Positions 19,305-31,265 of a stretch of 64,000 nt of DNA are shown here, piece after piece. A model generated the notes under the pieces. It was not told the origin of the DNA. It ran no database searches and was given only the letters and a program-made list of their open reading frames with translations. Numbering within the stretch: the stretch's first letter is position 1; each line of letters opens with the position of its first letter. Both the position numbers and the translations under genes were made by a program. The stretch is from Ramlibacter terrae. GTDB taxonomy: Bacteria; Pseudomonadota; Gammaproteobacteria; Burkholderiales; Burkholderiaceae_C. The stretch lies in assembly GCA_013127575.1 (NCBI GenBank), contig CP053418.1:2170001-2234000 (forward strand). Reading direction: 5' to 3'.

Positions 19305-19742
19305 ATGTACAAGAAGATCCCGGTGGCGTACGACGGTTCCGATGCGGGGCAGAAGGCCCTGCTGGATTGCGGCGAGATGTGCAACTGGAGCCACGCCGAG
19401 CTGCACCTCGTGGCCGTGATGCCGTCGGCCATGAGCTTCGTCGGCCTCGAAGGCGGTGTCTACGACGTCGAACTCGAGGAGCGCGAGAAGAAGAAGTACC
19501 GTGGCGTGCTCGAAGACGGCCTGCGCCGCCTGGAAACCACGGGGCTCACGGCGCAGGGCGAGGTGGTCACCGGCGAAGCCATTGACGAGATCACCAAGTA
19601 CGCCCGCAGGATCGAGGCCGACCTCATCGTCGTCGGCCACAAGCACCTCGACAGCTGGGCGGCGCGCTGGTGGCGCGGCTCCATCTCGGGCGCGTTGATC
19701 GAGCACGCGCCGTGCAGCGTGCTGGTCGTCATCACCCGCTGA
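19305..19742 (+). CDS. Universal stress protein (UspA family)
   Basis: A small cytosolic UspA-domain protein of 145 residues. It begins MYKKIPVAYDGSDAGQKAL, with the usual first beta strand and Asp. It ends with the nucleotide-binding pattern LIVVGHKHLDSW...ISGALIEHAPCSVLVV, a variant of the G-2x-G-9x-G-S/T motif. The ATG at 19305 is the first methionine of the domain. In-frame codons upstream belong to the cobC region. It probably has its own promoter in the 68 bases after cobC. Confidence 0.92.
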   Translation: MYKKIPVAYDGSDAGQKALLDCGEMCNWSHAELHLVAVMPSAMSFVGLEGGVYDVELEEREKKKYRGVLEDGLRRLETTGLTAQGEVVTGEAIDEITKYARRIEADLIVVGHKHLDSWAARWWRGSISGALIEHAPCSVLVVITR

Positions 19743-19747
19743 TCCGC

Positions 19748-21375
19748 ATGCCGGTGCGTTCGCTCCTGCGCGGCGCCGCCGCGCTACTCGTCGTCCTCGC
19801 GCTCGGCTCGTGCGCGGTGCTGGCGCCGCCGCCCAAGCCCGGGCTGGTGGTGCTGATCGTCATCGACGGACTGCCGCAGCGGCAGGTGACGGGCTACCGC
19901 GACCAGCTCGCGCCCGACGGCTTCGCGCGCTTCCTGCAGCGCGGCGCGTGGTTCAGCGAGGCGCACTACGGTCACGCGTTCACCGTCACGGCCGCCGGCC
20001 ATGCGACGCTGCTGACGGGCGCCTATCCGCACCGCACCGGCGTCATCGGCAACGACTGGCGCGACGTGCACACCGGCGCGCAGGTGTACTGCACCGGCGA
20101 CGCCACGGCGGCCTACATCGACAACAAGACCGACCCGCTGGACGGCACGAGCCCGCGCAACCTGCGGGCCGAAAGCTGGGCGACGTGCTGCGCCGCGTCG
20201 ACCCGAAGTCCAAGGTGATCGGCATCTCCGGCAAGGACCGCGGCGCGATCCTGCCGGCCGGCCGCGCGGGCACCGCGTACATGTACATGGACGAGACCGG
20301 CGAGTTCGCGTCGAGCAGCCACTACATGCAGCGCCATCCGGCGTGGGCCGAGGCGTTCAACCGCGCCCGCCCGGCCGACCGCTACTTCAAGGCGGAGTGG
20401 AAGCCGCTGCTGCCCGAGCCCGCCTATGCCGCGTCGGTGCCCGACAACCAGCCGTGGTACGGCGCCGGTGGCGGCAAGCTGCCGATGACGATGGGTGCGG
20501 CCGATGCGTCGCCGGGGCAGCCGTTCTACGCCGCCTTGCTGCGCAGCCCGTTCGTCGATGCGCTGACGCTCGACTTCGCGCGGGCCGCGATCGCCGGCGA
20601 AGAGCTCGGTCGCGACGACGCGCCCGACATCCTTTCGGTCAGCCTGTCCGGGCACGACTACGTCAACCACCGCTGGAGCGCCGAGTCGCGCCTGTCGCAC
20701 GACCACCTGCTGCAGCTCGACCGCCTGCTGGAGGCCTTCTTCAAGGACCGGACGCCACCGTCGGCCGCGACAACTACGTCGCCGTGCTGTCGGCCGACCA
20801 TGGCTTCATGCCGGCGCCGGAGGTCAGCCGCTCGCGCGGCCTCGACGCGGGCCGCGTCTCGACGATCGCGTTGCTGGCCAAGGTGAACGGCGAATTGGAG
20901 AAGCGGTTCGGCGTGCCGAAGCTGCTGCCTTTCATCTCGGCGTCCGCGCTCGTGCTGGACCGCAAGCTGGTGGCCGAACGCCGGCTCGACTTCGACGCCG
21001 TGGCCACCGCCGCGCGCGACCTCGTCGTGCTGGAGCCCGGGATCGGCGCCGCCTACACGCGGCGTGAACTGGAGAGCGGCAGCCGGGCCGGCGCCCCGTT
21101 CTTCGCGGCCATGCGCCGCAGCTGGCACCCCGAGGTTTCGGGCGACGTGCAGTACGTGCTGCGCCCCAACTGGATGGCCGGTTCCTCCGTCGCCACCCAC
21201 GGCTCACCGCATCCGTACGACACCCACGTGCCGATCTGGTGTGGGGCCCGCGCTGGGTGAAGCCGGGCAGGTCGCCACGCACGTCGAGGTGGCGGACATC
21301 GCCCCGACGCTCGCCGGGCTGCTGGGCGTGCCGGCGCCGGCGTCCGCCGAAGGCAAGCCGCTCCCCCTGCCCTGA
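19748..21375 (+). CDS. Lipoprotein alkaline phosphatase / type I phosphodiesterase family protein
   Basis: An envelope phosphomonoesterase or diesterase of about 544 residues. The signal has a lipobox (LALGSC, Cys near residue 22), suggesting membrane anchoring. VIDGLPQRQV supplies the first metal-binding Asp, and the nucleophile region TVTAAGHATLLTG has the Thr typical of PafA-like phosphatases. SADHGFMPA carries a metal-binding Asp-His and THGSPHPYDTHVPI the C-terminal His pair. Breaks near 20175, 20750, 21237 and 21270 all fall in CCTGG or CCGGG. It follows the stress gene by 5 bases. Confidence 0.88.
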
Positions 21376-21571
21376 AGCGCGTCAAGCAACTTCACCTGCC
21401 CGAAACAATGCGGGCGTGAAACCGTCGCGTGGCCGTGGCATCCTCACCGCAACCCGGCAGGAAAGCGCCTACAGGCGCACGCGCCGGGAACCGGCGCGGC
21501 GGCTGCCTGCAGTCTGGCAAGCTCTGCCGCTGCGGGTTTTGCCCCGCCCGAGACGGACCACAAGGATAGAG

Positions 21572-23244
21572 ATGCCCACACCGCCGCCCGTGCCGCCGGC
21601 CGAGCCCCCGCGTATTTCGAGCAGCCGCAGCGGCCCGTGCCGGGCCCACCGCCCCGCAAGCGCCTGAGCCGCCGCGCCTCCCTGATCGGTACCACCATCG
21701 CGCTGCTGCTGGCGGCGGGGCTGGCGTGGCTGGCCCGGGACCTGACGCGGCCGGCGGACACCACCGCCGCCCGCGGGCCCGGCGGCGCGGCGGCGCCCGG
21801 TGGGCCGGGCGGTCCCGGGGCGGGCGGTCCCGGTGGCCGCCGCGGCGCCGCCACGACGGTGGGCTTCGCCGTCGCCGAAGCGGCGAGCATCCCGGTCAAC
21901 ATCGAGGCGCTCGGCACGGTCGTGCCGCAGGCGACCGTGCGCGTGCGGCCGCAGGTTTCGGGTCCGTTGACCCAGCTGCTGTTCAAGGAAGGCCAGAACG
22001 TCAGGCGCGGCGAGCTGCTGGCCACCATCGACCCGCGTCCATTCGAGATGGCGCTGCAGCAATCGGTCGGCCAGCGCATGCGCGACGAGGCGCAGCTCGC
22101 GGCCGCGCGCGTCACGCTGGCGCGCTTCGAAACGCTGCTGCAGCAGGACTCGATCGCGCGGCAGGAAGTCGACACGCAGCGCGCCACCGTGCGCCAGCTC
22201 GAGGCGGCCGTGGTGACCTCCAAGGCCAACGAAGGGACGGCGCGCCTCAACCTGGCGAACACGCGCATCACCGCGCCCATCGACGGCCGCGTCGGCCTGC
22301 GCCCGGTCGACGTGGGCAACACCATCAGCCAGAGCGACACCAACGGCGTGGCCGTCATCACGCGGCTGAGCCCGATCGACGTGGAGTTCGCGGTGCCGCA
22401 GGACCATGCGCCGTGGCTGGCGCAGAACGCCGGCGCCTTCATGGAAGTGAAGGCGTTCGACCGCACGCGCACCAACCTGCTCGACACCGGCGTGTTCGCG
22501 TCGCTCGACAACCTGATCGACACGCAGACCGGCACCGTGCGCGCCAAGGCCCGCTTCAACAACACGCGGCAGCAGCTCTTTCCCAGCCAGTTCGTCAACG
22601 TGGCGCTGCAGGTGCGGGTGATCGAGGACGCGGTGGTGGTGCCGGTGTCGGCCGTGCGCCGGGGCGGGCAGGGCGACTACGTGTTCGTGCTGCAGCAGGA
22701 CCGCACCGTGAAGGTCCGGCCGGTGGTCAAGGGCCAGTTCCTCGCCGACCGGGTGCAGATCGCCAGCGGCCTGCAGGTCGGCGAGCGCGTGATCACCGAA
22801 GGCGCGGACCGGCTGCGCGACGGCGCGCGCGTCACGCTGCCCGGCGACACGCCGGCAGCCGGCGGGGGCGGCGGACGCCGGAGGCCGGCGTCCGCCGCTT
22901 CGGCGCCGGCTTCCGCCACGGCGCCGGCCGCTGCGCCCACCCCTGCGCCCACCCCTGCGCCGGAAGCCGCGGCCCGCCCGCGTGCGCCGCAAGCTTCGGC
23001 CGCCGCGTCGCCGCGGGCTCCGTCGCCGGCCGCCGCACCTGCAGCCGCGCCGGCGGCCGCTCCCACCGCGGCCCAGCGCCAGCGCATGCTGGAAGGGGCC
23101 GGGGACGAGACCGAGCTCGCGCGCCGCAAGGCCTTCCCCGAGCAGATCGACAAGGGCGACCCGGCCGCGCTGGAGCGCTGGGCGCGCATGCAGCAGCGCC
23201 GGGCCAACGGCGGGGGCGAGGGCGGCGGCCAGTCCAACCCATGA
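21572..23244 (+). CDS. RND efflux periplasmic adaptor subunit (MdtA-like)
   Basis: A membrane-fusion protein of about 558 residues bridging inner-membrane pump and outer-membrane factor. An N-terminal membrane anchor lies near residues 35-55. A Gly-rich linker follows, then the barrel-sandwich/lipoyl halves ([26 protein letters not shown]) and the second half [21 protein letters not shown] 21572 is used: one G restored in CCCCCGG near 21606 joins it to the main frame. The tail is unusual, with about 100 residues rich in Ala and Pro, then a charged end. That makes it longer than the roughly 400 residues usual for MdtA. Confidence 0.9.
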
Positions 23245-26200
23245 GTCCGTCCCGCCCCTTCATCCTGCGGCCGGTCGCCACCTCGCTGCTGATGCTGGCG
23301 ATCGTGCTGGCCGGCCTGGTGGGCCTCAAGTTCCTGCCGCTGTCGGCGCTGCCGCAGGTGGACTACCCCACCATCCGGTGCAGACGCTGTACCCGGGCGC
23401 GAGCCCGGAGGTGATGGCGCAGACCGTCACCGCGCCCCCGAGCGGCAGTTCGGCCAGATGCCGGGCCTGGACCGCATGAGCTCCACGAGCGCGGCCGGCG
23501 TGTCGATCATCACTCTGCAGTTCGGCCGGGCGTCGCGCTCGACGTCGGCGAGCAGCAGGTGCAGGCCGCGATCAACGCGGGCGGATCGCTGCTGCCGGCC
23601 GACCTGCCGGCGCCGCCGGTGTATGCCAAGGTCAACCCGGCCGACGCCCCGGTGCTTACCTTGGCGCTGACGTCGCAGACGCTCCCGTTGACGGAGGTGC
23701 GCAACCTCGCCGACACGCGGCTGGCATTGAAGATCAGCCAGGTCAGCGGCGTCGGCCTCGTCACGCTGGCCGGCGGGCAGCGGCCCGCGGTGCGCATCCG
23801 GCCGACAACCGCGCGCTCGCGTCGATGGGCCTGACGCTGGACAACATCCGCACCACCATTTCCAGCGCCAACGCCAATGCGGCCAAGGGCAGCATCGACG
23901 GGCCGACTCGCTCGTACACGATCAACTCCAACGACCAGCTGCTGACCGTCGACGACTACAGCAACCTGATCATCTCGTACCGCAACGGCGCCCCGGTGCG
24001 GCTGCGCGAGGTCGCGCAGGTGGTGCAGAGCGCCGAGAACGTGAAGCTGGGCGCGTGGGCGGGCGTCCAGCCGGCCATCGTGCTCAACGTGCAGCGGCAG
24101 CCCGGCGCCAACGTCATCGCCACGGTCGACGCCATCAAGGCGCGCCTGCCGGAACTCGCGGCCAGCCTGCCGGGTTCGGTCCAGGTCGACGTGCTGTCCG
24201 ACCGCACGACCGGCATCCGGGCCTCGGTGCACCACGTGCAGCTCGAACTGATCCTGGCCGTGGTCTTCGTGGTGCTGGTGATCTTCGCCTTCCTGCACAG
24301 CCCGCGCGCCACCATCATCGCCAGCCTGTCGGTGCCGATCTCGCTGGTGGGCGCCTGCGGCGTGATGTACCTGCTGGGGTACAGCCTGAACAACCTGTCG
24401 CTGATGGCGCTGACCATCGCCACCGGATTCGTGGTCGACGACGCGATCGTGATGATCGAGAACATCACGCGCCACATCGAGGACGGCGACCCGCCCATGG
24501 AAGCGGCGCTCAAGGGCGCCAGCGAGATCGGCTTCACCATCATCTCGCTGACCGTGTCGCTGATCGCGGTGCTGATCCCGCTGCTGTTCATGGGCGACGT
24601 GATCGGGCGGCTGTTCCGCGAGTTCGCGGTGACGCTGTCGATCACCATCCTGATCTCGATGGTGGTCTCGCTCACTCTGGTGCCGATGATGTCGGCCCGC
24701 TGGCTCAAGCCGCACCACGGCCCGGAAACGGGCTGGGGCGGCAAGGTGCAGCGCGGCTTCGACCGCGTGATCCACCACTACGACCGCGCGCTCACCGGGT
24801 GCTGCTGCGCGAGAAGCTGACGCTGCTGGTGGCGCTCGCCACGCTGGTGCTGACGGTGCTGCTCTACATGCTGATCCCCAAGGGCCTGTTCCCGACCCAG
24901 AACACGGGCCAGCTCGGTGCGGGTGGAGGCGACGCAGTCGATCTCCTACCCGAAGATGGCGGAGCTGCAGCAGGCGGTGGCGCGCGAGCTGATGGAAGAC
25001 CCGGCGGTGGCCACCATCGCCAGCTTCGTCGGCGTCGACGCCGCCAACAACACCATGCTTCACACCGGCCGCATGCTGGTGAACCTCAAGAGCGGACGCG
25101 GCGGTCTCGAGGAAGTGATGGCCGGCCTGCGCGAGCGCGGCCAGCGCGTGCCCGGCGCGACGCTGTATTTCCAGCCGGTGCAGGACCTGACGATCGAGAG
25201 CGAAAGCGGGCCGACGCAGTACCGCGTCTCGCTGGAGGCGGCCGACACACCGCGACCGTCAACGAATGGGCGGTGAAGGTCGTCGACCGGCTGCGGCAGG
25301 AGCCGAAGGTGCGCAACGTCACCACCGACGCCAATGCGCGCGGCGCCGCGGTGTACGTGGAGGTCGACCGCGACACGGCGGCGCGGCTGAACATCAGTTC
25401 GTCGTCCATCGACGACGCGCTCTACAGCGCCTTCGGCCAGCGCATCGTCTCGACCATCTTCACCGAAACCAACCAGTACCGCGTGATCCTCGGAAGCGCG
25501 CGGCGACAAGGTGGCCACGGTGGACGCGCTGAAGGTGCTGCAACTGCGCACCGGCTCGGGCGAGCCGACGCCGCTGTCCGCCGTGGCGCGCATCGTCGAG
25601 CGCGAGGCGCCGCTGCAGGTGACGCACGTCGCGCAGTATCCGGCGGCCACCATCGGCTTCGACACGGCCGACGGCGTGGCGCTGGGCACCGGCGTGGACC
25701 GGATCCGGTCGGCGATCGACGGGATGAAGCTGCCGGCCGGCGTCACGGTGACCTTCCTCGGCGCGGCCGGCGCGTACGAAACGTCGCTGTCGAACCAGCT
25801 GTGGCTGATCCTCGCGGCGGTGGTCTGCGTCTACATCGTGCTGGGCGTGCTGTACGAGAGCTACGTGCACCCGCTGACCATCCTGTCGACGCTTCCGTCG
25901 GCGGGCGTCGGCGCGCTGCTGGCGCTGATGATCTCGGGCAACGCGCTGGGCGTGATCGGCATCATCGGCATCATCCTGCTCATCGGCATCGTGAAGAAGA
26001 ACGCGATCATGATGATCGACTTCGCGCTCGACGCCGAACGCGACGAGGGCAAGCCGCCGCGCGAGGCGATCCACCAGGCGGCGCTGCTGCGCTTCCGGCC
26101 GATCATCATGACGACGCTGGCGGCGCTGTTCGCGGCGGTGCCGCTGATGCTCGGCTTCGGCGAAGGCGCCGAGCTGCGCCGCCCGCTCGGCCTGGCGATC

Positions 26201-26321
26201 TTCGGCGGGCTGATCGTCAGCCAGCTGCTGACGCTGTTCACCACGCCGGTGATCTACGGCGTTCGACCGGCTGGGGCGGCGTTGGAAGAAGCAGCCGCGC
26301 GGTGAGGTGAAGCCGGCGTGA
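23241..26321 (+). CDS. RND multidrug efflux permease, MdtB-like
   Basis: An inner-membrane proton-driven transporter of about 1,030 residues with 12 helices and two large periplasmic loops. It begins [15 protein letters not shown] and has [12 protein letters not shown], both HAE1-family marks. The TM4 proton-relay segment is [13 protein letters not shown] (two Asp), and the second half has [15 protein letters not shown]. About eight frame breaks lie between 23380 and 26260, most of them in CCGGG runs. The last repair gives a TGA at 26319-26321 overlapping the next pump gene's GTG. MdtB and MdtC work together as a heterotrimer in E. coli. Confidence 0.9.
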
Positions 26322-29300
26322 ACCTTTCCGCCCCCTTCGTCCGCCGGCCGGTCGGCACGGTGCTCCTGACCCTCTGGATCGCGCTGGCCGGCATCGCGGC
26401 TTTCTTCAACCTGCCGGTGGCTTCGCTGCCGCAGGTGGACTTTCCGGTGATCTCGGTCTCGGCGAGCCTGCCCGGCGCCAGCCCGCAAACCATGGCGTCC
26501 AGCGTCGCGACGCCGCTCGAGCGGCGGCTGGCCACCATCGCCGGCGTCAACGAAGTGACGTCGCGCAGCAGCAGCGGCAGCGCGCGCGTCACGCTGCAGT
26601 TCGACCTGAACCGCAACATCGACGCCGCCGCGCGCGAGGTGCAGGCGGCCATCAATGCCTCGCGCGCCGACCTGCCTTCCACGCTGCGCAGCAACCCGAC
26701 CTACCGCAAGGCCAACCCGTCGGCGGCGCCGGTGATCATCCCGGCGCTCACCTCCGACACGCGCACGCCCGGCCAGATCTACGACGCGGTGTCCAACATC
26801 GTGCAGCAGAAGATCGCCCGGTGTCCGGCGTCGGCGACGTCGAACTCGGCGGCGGCTCGCAGCCGGCGGTGCGCGTGGAGCTGATCCCGTTCGCGCTCAA
26901 CCGGTACGGCATCGCCACCGAAGACATCCGCGCCGCGCTGCAGTCCGGCACCGCCAACCGGCCCAAGGGCGATGTCGAGGTCAACGGCGAGCGGCTGCAG
27001 GTCTACACCACCACCGGCATGGCCAACGGCGGCAAGTCGGCCGCCGACTACCGCAACCTCGTGGTCGGCTGGCGCAACGGCGCTGCGGTGCGGCTGTCCG
27101 ACGTGGCCGAGGTGCAGGACGGCGTCGAGAACATCAACACGCTGGGCCTCTTCAACGGCCAGCCGGCGGTGATCGTCACGGTCACGCTGCAGCCCGGCGC
27201 CAACGTGATCGAGACCGTGGACGGCGTGCGCGAACTGCTGCCTTCGCTGCAGGAGGCGCTGCCCGACGACATCCGGCTGCAGGTCACCTCCGACCGCACC
27301 AATTCCATCCGCGCCTCGCTGCACGAGGTGGAGATCACGCTGTTCATCTCCATCCTGCTGGTGGTGCTGGTGGTCAGCGTCTTCCTGCGCAGCGCCCGCG
27401 CCACCTTCATTCCGGCGGCGGCCACCATCGTCTCGCTGCTCGGCACCTTCGGGGTGATGTACTTCTGGGCTTTTCGCTCAACAACCTGTCGCTGATGGCG
27501 CTGACGGTCGCCACGGGCTTCGTGGTGGACGACGCCATCGTCGTGCTGGAGAACACGGCGCGCCACATCGAGGCGGGCATGGACCGCTTCCAGGCGGCGT
27601 TGCAGGGCGCGCGCGAGGTCGGCTTCACGGTGCTGTCGATCAGCGTGTCGCTGGTGGCGGTGTTCATCCCGCTGCTGTTCATGGGCGGGCAGGAAGGCCG
27701 GCTGTTCCGCGAGTTCGCGGTCACGCTGTCGGCGGCCGTGATGATCTCGCTGGTGATCTCGCTGACCACCACGCCGATGATGTGCGCGTGGCTGCTGCGG
27801 CCGGACGCCCACGCGCACAAGCCGGGCCGCATCGCGCGCGCCTTCGAGCGCGTGTTCGGCTGGACCCACAAGGCCTACGAACACAGCTGGACTGGGCGCT
27901 GTCGGCGCAGTGGCTGGTGCTGCTGATCCTGGCGCTGATCATCGGCCTGAACGCCTTCCTGTTCATCCAGATCCCCAAGGGCTACTTCCCGCGGCAGGAC
28001 GCCGGCCAGATGCAGGGCGGCCTGCGCGCCGACCAGAGCATCTCGTTCCAGGCGATGCAGGCCAAGCTGCGGCAGGCGGTGGAGATCATCCGCGCCGATC
28101 CCGCGGTCGACACCGTGGTGGCCTTCACCGGCGGCAGCCGCGCGGGCGGCGGCTTCATGTTCGTCAACCTGAAGCCCGACCGCGAAGCGCGCGCCGAGGC
28201 GGTCAGCGCGCGGCTGCGGCCGCAACTGGCGCAGATCACCGGCCTCTCGATCTTCCTCAACCCGGTGCAGGACCTGCGCATCGGCGGCCGGCAAAGCAAC
28301 AGCACCTACCAGTACACGCTGAAGTCGGACAACGTCGAGGACCTGAAGCTGTGGGCCGTGCGCCTGTCGGAAGCGATGAAGCGGCAGGAGGCCCTGACCG
28401 ACGTCGACACCGACCAGCAGGAGAACGGCGTCGAGACCTTCGTCGAGGTCGACCGCGAAACCGCGCGCCGCCTCGGCATCAGCTCGCGCGACGTCGACAA
28501 CGCCTTGTACAACGCCTTCGGCCAGCGGCAGGTGGCGACGATCTACGACGACCTCAACCAGTACCGCGTGGTGATGCAGGTGGCGCGCCGCTACATCCGC
28601 AGCCCCGAAGACCTGAAGGACGTGTACGTGCCGGCCACCAGCACCGGTCCGGCGCTCAGCGCCGCGGTCACCACCAGCACGGCGACCACCGGCACGGGCA
28701 CCACTGCCGCCGCCGCCGGCAGTTCGGCGAACCCGGCGCTGCGCGATGCGTCCACCGGCTCGGCCGTCAGCGGCACGGCGCGGTCGATGGTGCCGCTGTC
28801 GGCCATCGCCCGCTTCACCGAGCGGCCCACCGCCACTTCCATCGAACACCGGACGCCGAGCTCGCGACCACCGTCTCGTACAACTGGCCGAGGGTTTCAA
28901 CATCGCGCAGGGCGAGGCCGCGGTGCGCGCCGCCGAGGCCGAGATCCGCATGCCGGTCAACGTGCGCGGCAGCTTCCGGGCACGGCGCGGGCGGCGCAGC
29001 AGTCGCAGCAGCAGATGCCGATGCTGATCCTGGCGGCCATCGTCGTCATCTACATCGTGCTGGGCGTGCTGTACGAAAGCTTGGTGCACCCGATCACCGT
29101 GCTCTCCACGCTGCCGTCGGCGGGCATCGGCGCGGTGCTGGCCTTGCTGCTGTTCAAGATGGACTTCTCCATCATGGCGCTGATCGGGCTGTTCCTGCTG
29201 ATCGGCATCGTGAAGAAGAACGCGATCCTGATCATCGACTTCGCGCTCGACGCCGAGCGCTCGCGCGGCCTCTCGCCCTATGAGGCCGTGCGCGAAGCCT

Positions 29301-29561
29301 GCCTGCTGCGCTTCCGCCCGATCCTGATGACCACGCTGGCGGCGGCGCTCGGCGCATTGCCGCTGGCCATCGGCTTCGGCGAAGGCGCCGAGCTGCGCCG
29401 GCCGCTGGGCATCACCATCGTCGGCGGCCTGCTGGCCAGCCCGGGTGATCACGCTCTTGACCACGCCGGTGGTGTACCTGCTGCTGGACAAGCTGCGGCG
29501 GCGCAGCCCGCTGGAGCGCCAACTGAGCCGGCACGGCGACCCGGAACCCTCGAACGCATGA
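26318..29561 (+). CDS. RND multidrug efflux permease, MdtC-like, with a low-complexity insertion
   Basis: The second RND pump subunit, about 1,083 residues. It begins [25 protein letters not shown] and carries [12 protein letters not shown]. The proton-relay segment is [13 protein letters not shown] and the C-terminal half has [15 protein letters not shown]. It uses a GTG start overlapping the preceding stop, and its TGA (29559-29561) overlaps the outer-membrane factor ATG. An odd Ala/Thr/Ser-rich stretch of about 50 residues sits near 28640-28790, in the porter domain just before VPLSAIARF, and I do not know it from MdtC. Frame breaks occur near 26820, 27470, 27890, 28850-28990 and 29445. 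Confidence 0.9.
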
Positions 29562-30956
29562 CCAAGACCCTTTCCATCGCACGCCCCACCGCCCCGGTGC
29601 TGGCGCTCGTGCTCGCCGGCTGCGGCTCGCTCGAACCGAAGTACGAAGTGCCGCTGGTGGAAACGCCGGTCGCCTTCAAGGAAGGCCGCGGCGCCGCGGG
29701 TGCCGGCCGCGCCCGCCGACGCGCTGGAGCGCGGCCCGTGGTGGGAGCTGTTCGACGACCCGGTGCTGAACACGCTTGCGGCCGCGGTGGAAGTCTCCAA
29801 CCAGAACGTGGCGGCGGCTGTCGCCAACTACACGCAGGCGCGCGCCATCACGCGCGAGGTGCGCGCCAGCCTGTTCCCTTCGGTCGGCCTCGACGTGAAC
29901 CGCAACGTGAGCGGCGGCGAGAGCCGGCCCACGAGCCGCAGCTACCAGGTCAGCATGGGCGTGAGCTGGGAGCCCGACGTGTTCGGGCGGCTGCGCCTGA
30001 ACGTCGACAGCGCGCGCGCCGGCGAACAGATCGCGCTGGCCGACCTGGCCGCGGCGCGGCTGGCCTCGCAGGGCGAGCTGGCGGTCAACTACTTCGGGCT
30101 GCGGGAGGCGGATGTGCAGCGCATGCTGCTCGCCGAGACGCTGGCCGGCTACGAGCGCACGCTGCAGATCACGCGCAACCGCTACGAAGCCGGCATCGTC
30201 GCGCGCACCGACGTGCTGCAGGCCGAAACGCAGCTGGCCAACGGCCGCGCGGAAATGCTCGGCCGGAACGCTCGCGCGCCACGTTCGAACACGCCATCGC
30301 CGTCCTGGTCGGCAAGGCGCCCGCCAACTTCAGCATCGCCGACGATGCGAAGTGGACGGCGCGCGTGCCCGCGCTGCCCGAGGAGGTGCCGTCCACGCTG
30401 CTGCAGCGGCGGCCCGACATCGCCTCGGCCGAACGGCGCGTCGCGCAGGCCAACCAGCAGATCGGCATCGCGCGCGCGGGTTTCTTCCCGAGCTTCGGCC
30501 TGTCGGGTTCGGCAGGATCGAGTGCCACGCGGCTGGGCGACCTGTTCAGCACGTCGGCGCTGGTGTGGTCGCTGGGCGCGTCGATGGCGCAGATGATCTT
30601 CGACGCGGGCGCGACGAGCGCGCGCGTGGAGCAGTCGCGCGCCTCGCTGGAGCAGGCGGCGGCCAACTACCGGCAGGTGGTGCTGCAGGCGTTCAGGACG
30701 TCGAGGACCAGCTCGTGGCGCTGCGCGTGCTGCAGCAGCAGCAGGTGCTGCGGCAGCAGGCGGCGCGGGCTTCGGAACTGGTCGAACAGCAGGTGCTGAA
30801 CCGCTACCAGGCGGGGCAGGTGAACTACACCGAGGTGATCCAGGCGCAGGCCAGCGCCGCGAGCGCGCGCCGTGCGCTGGTGCAGGCCCAGATCGACCGC
30901 CGGTGGCGGCGGTGTCGCTGGTCCAGGCGCTGGGTGGAGGCTGGCGGGGGCTTTAG
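29558..30956 (+). CDS. Outer-membrane efflux factor (NodT/OprM family lipoprotein)
   Basis: A TolC-like trimeric channel subunit of about 467 residues completing the RND system. The signal has a lipobox (VLAGCGSLEPKYE), fitting acylated NodT-type factors. WWELFDDPVLN and two repeated helical halves follow, and the C-terminal part includes RRPDIASAERRVAQAN, a strong family signature. Frame breaks occur near 29700, 30275, 30700 and 30905. The corrected end is the TAG at 30954-30956, which overlaps the stop of the convergent small gene. The operon order adaptor-pump-pump-channel matches mdtABC plus a factor. Confidence 0.9.
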
Positions 30957-31225
30957 GGTTCGGTGCCTTGCCCCAGCAGCGCCAGCATCCCGCCTTCCAG
31001 CGCTTCCATGTGCCGTGACAACTGCGGCGTCGATTCCTTGAAATCTTCATGTAGCCCTTGAAGGTGCGCAGCAGGGCGGGGCGGTCGCCGTGGTGCAGCA
31101 GCACGGTGGCCAGCGCGGCCTGCAGCACCTGCACCTGCGCCGCCAGCATCAGCTGGTTGTCCATCAGGCCCCCGGATGCTCTGCGTGTGCACATCCAGCG
31201 TTTCCTTCAACTCGTTGTCTTCCAT
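30953..31225 (-). CDS. Small helical protein of unknown function
   Basis: A protein of about 90 residues, reconstructed from two frames. It starts MEDNELKETLDVHTQSIRG and ends FKESTPQLSRHMEALEGGM plus a short tail. The middle (DNQLMLAAQVQVLQAALATVLLHHGDRPALL) is an amphipathic helix. No signal peptide or membrane segment is seen and I do not recognise the family. Breaks near 31040 (one A) and 31170 (a CCGGGGG run) explain the split. Its stop overlaps the stop of the convergent efflux gene. It lies 40 bases downstream of nth, on the same strand. Confidence 0.65.
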   Translation of the reverse strand: MEDNELKETLDVHTQSIRGPDGQPADAGGAGAGAAGRAGHRAAAPRRPPRPAAHLQGLHEDFKESTPQLSRHMEALEGGMLALLGQGTEP

Positions 31226-31265
31226 GGCGCGCCTCTATTGCTTGCGGCCATTGTGACATCGCAGC

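Noticed and set aside
18939..19742. Apparent fusion of alpha-ribazole phosphatase with the universal stress protein
   Set aside because: The linking residues are unlike either family, and a one-base correction in GGGAAAA restores a stop at 19236.
27782..30799. Open frame of 1,005 codons joining the RND pump C-terminus to the outer-membrane factor
   Set aside because: It is a chance run-through caused by several frame breaks. The two genes have their own overlapping stop and start at 29558-29561.
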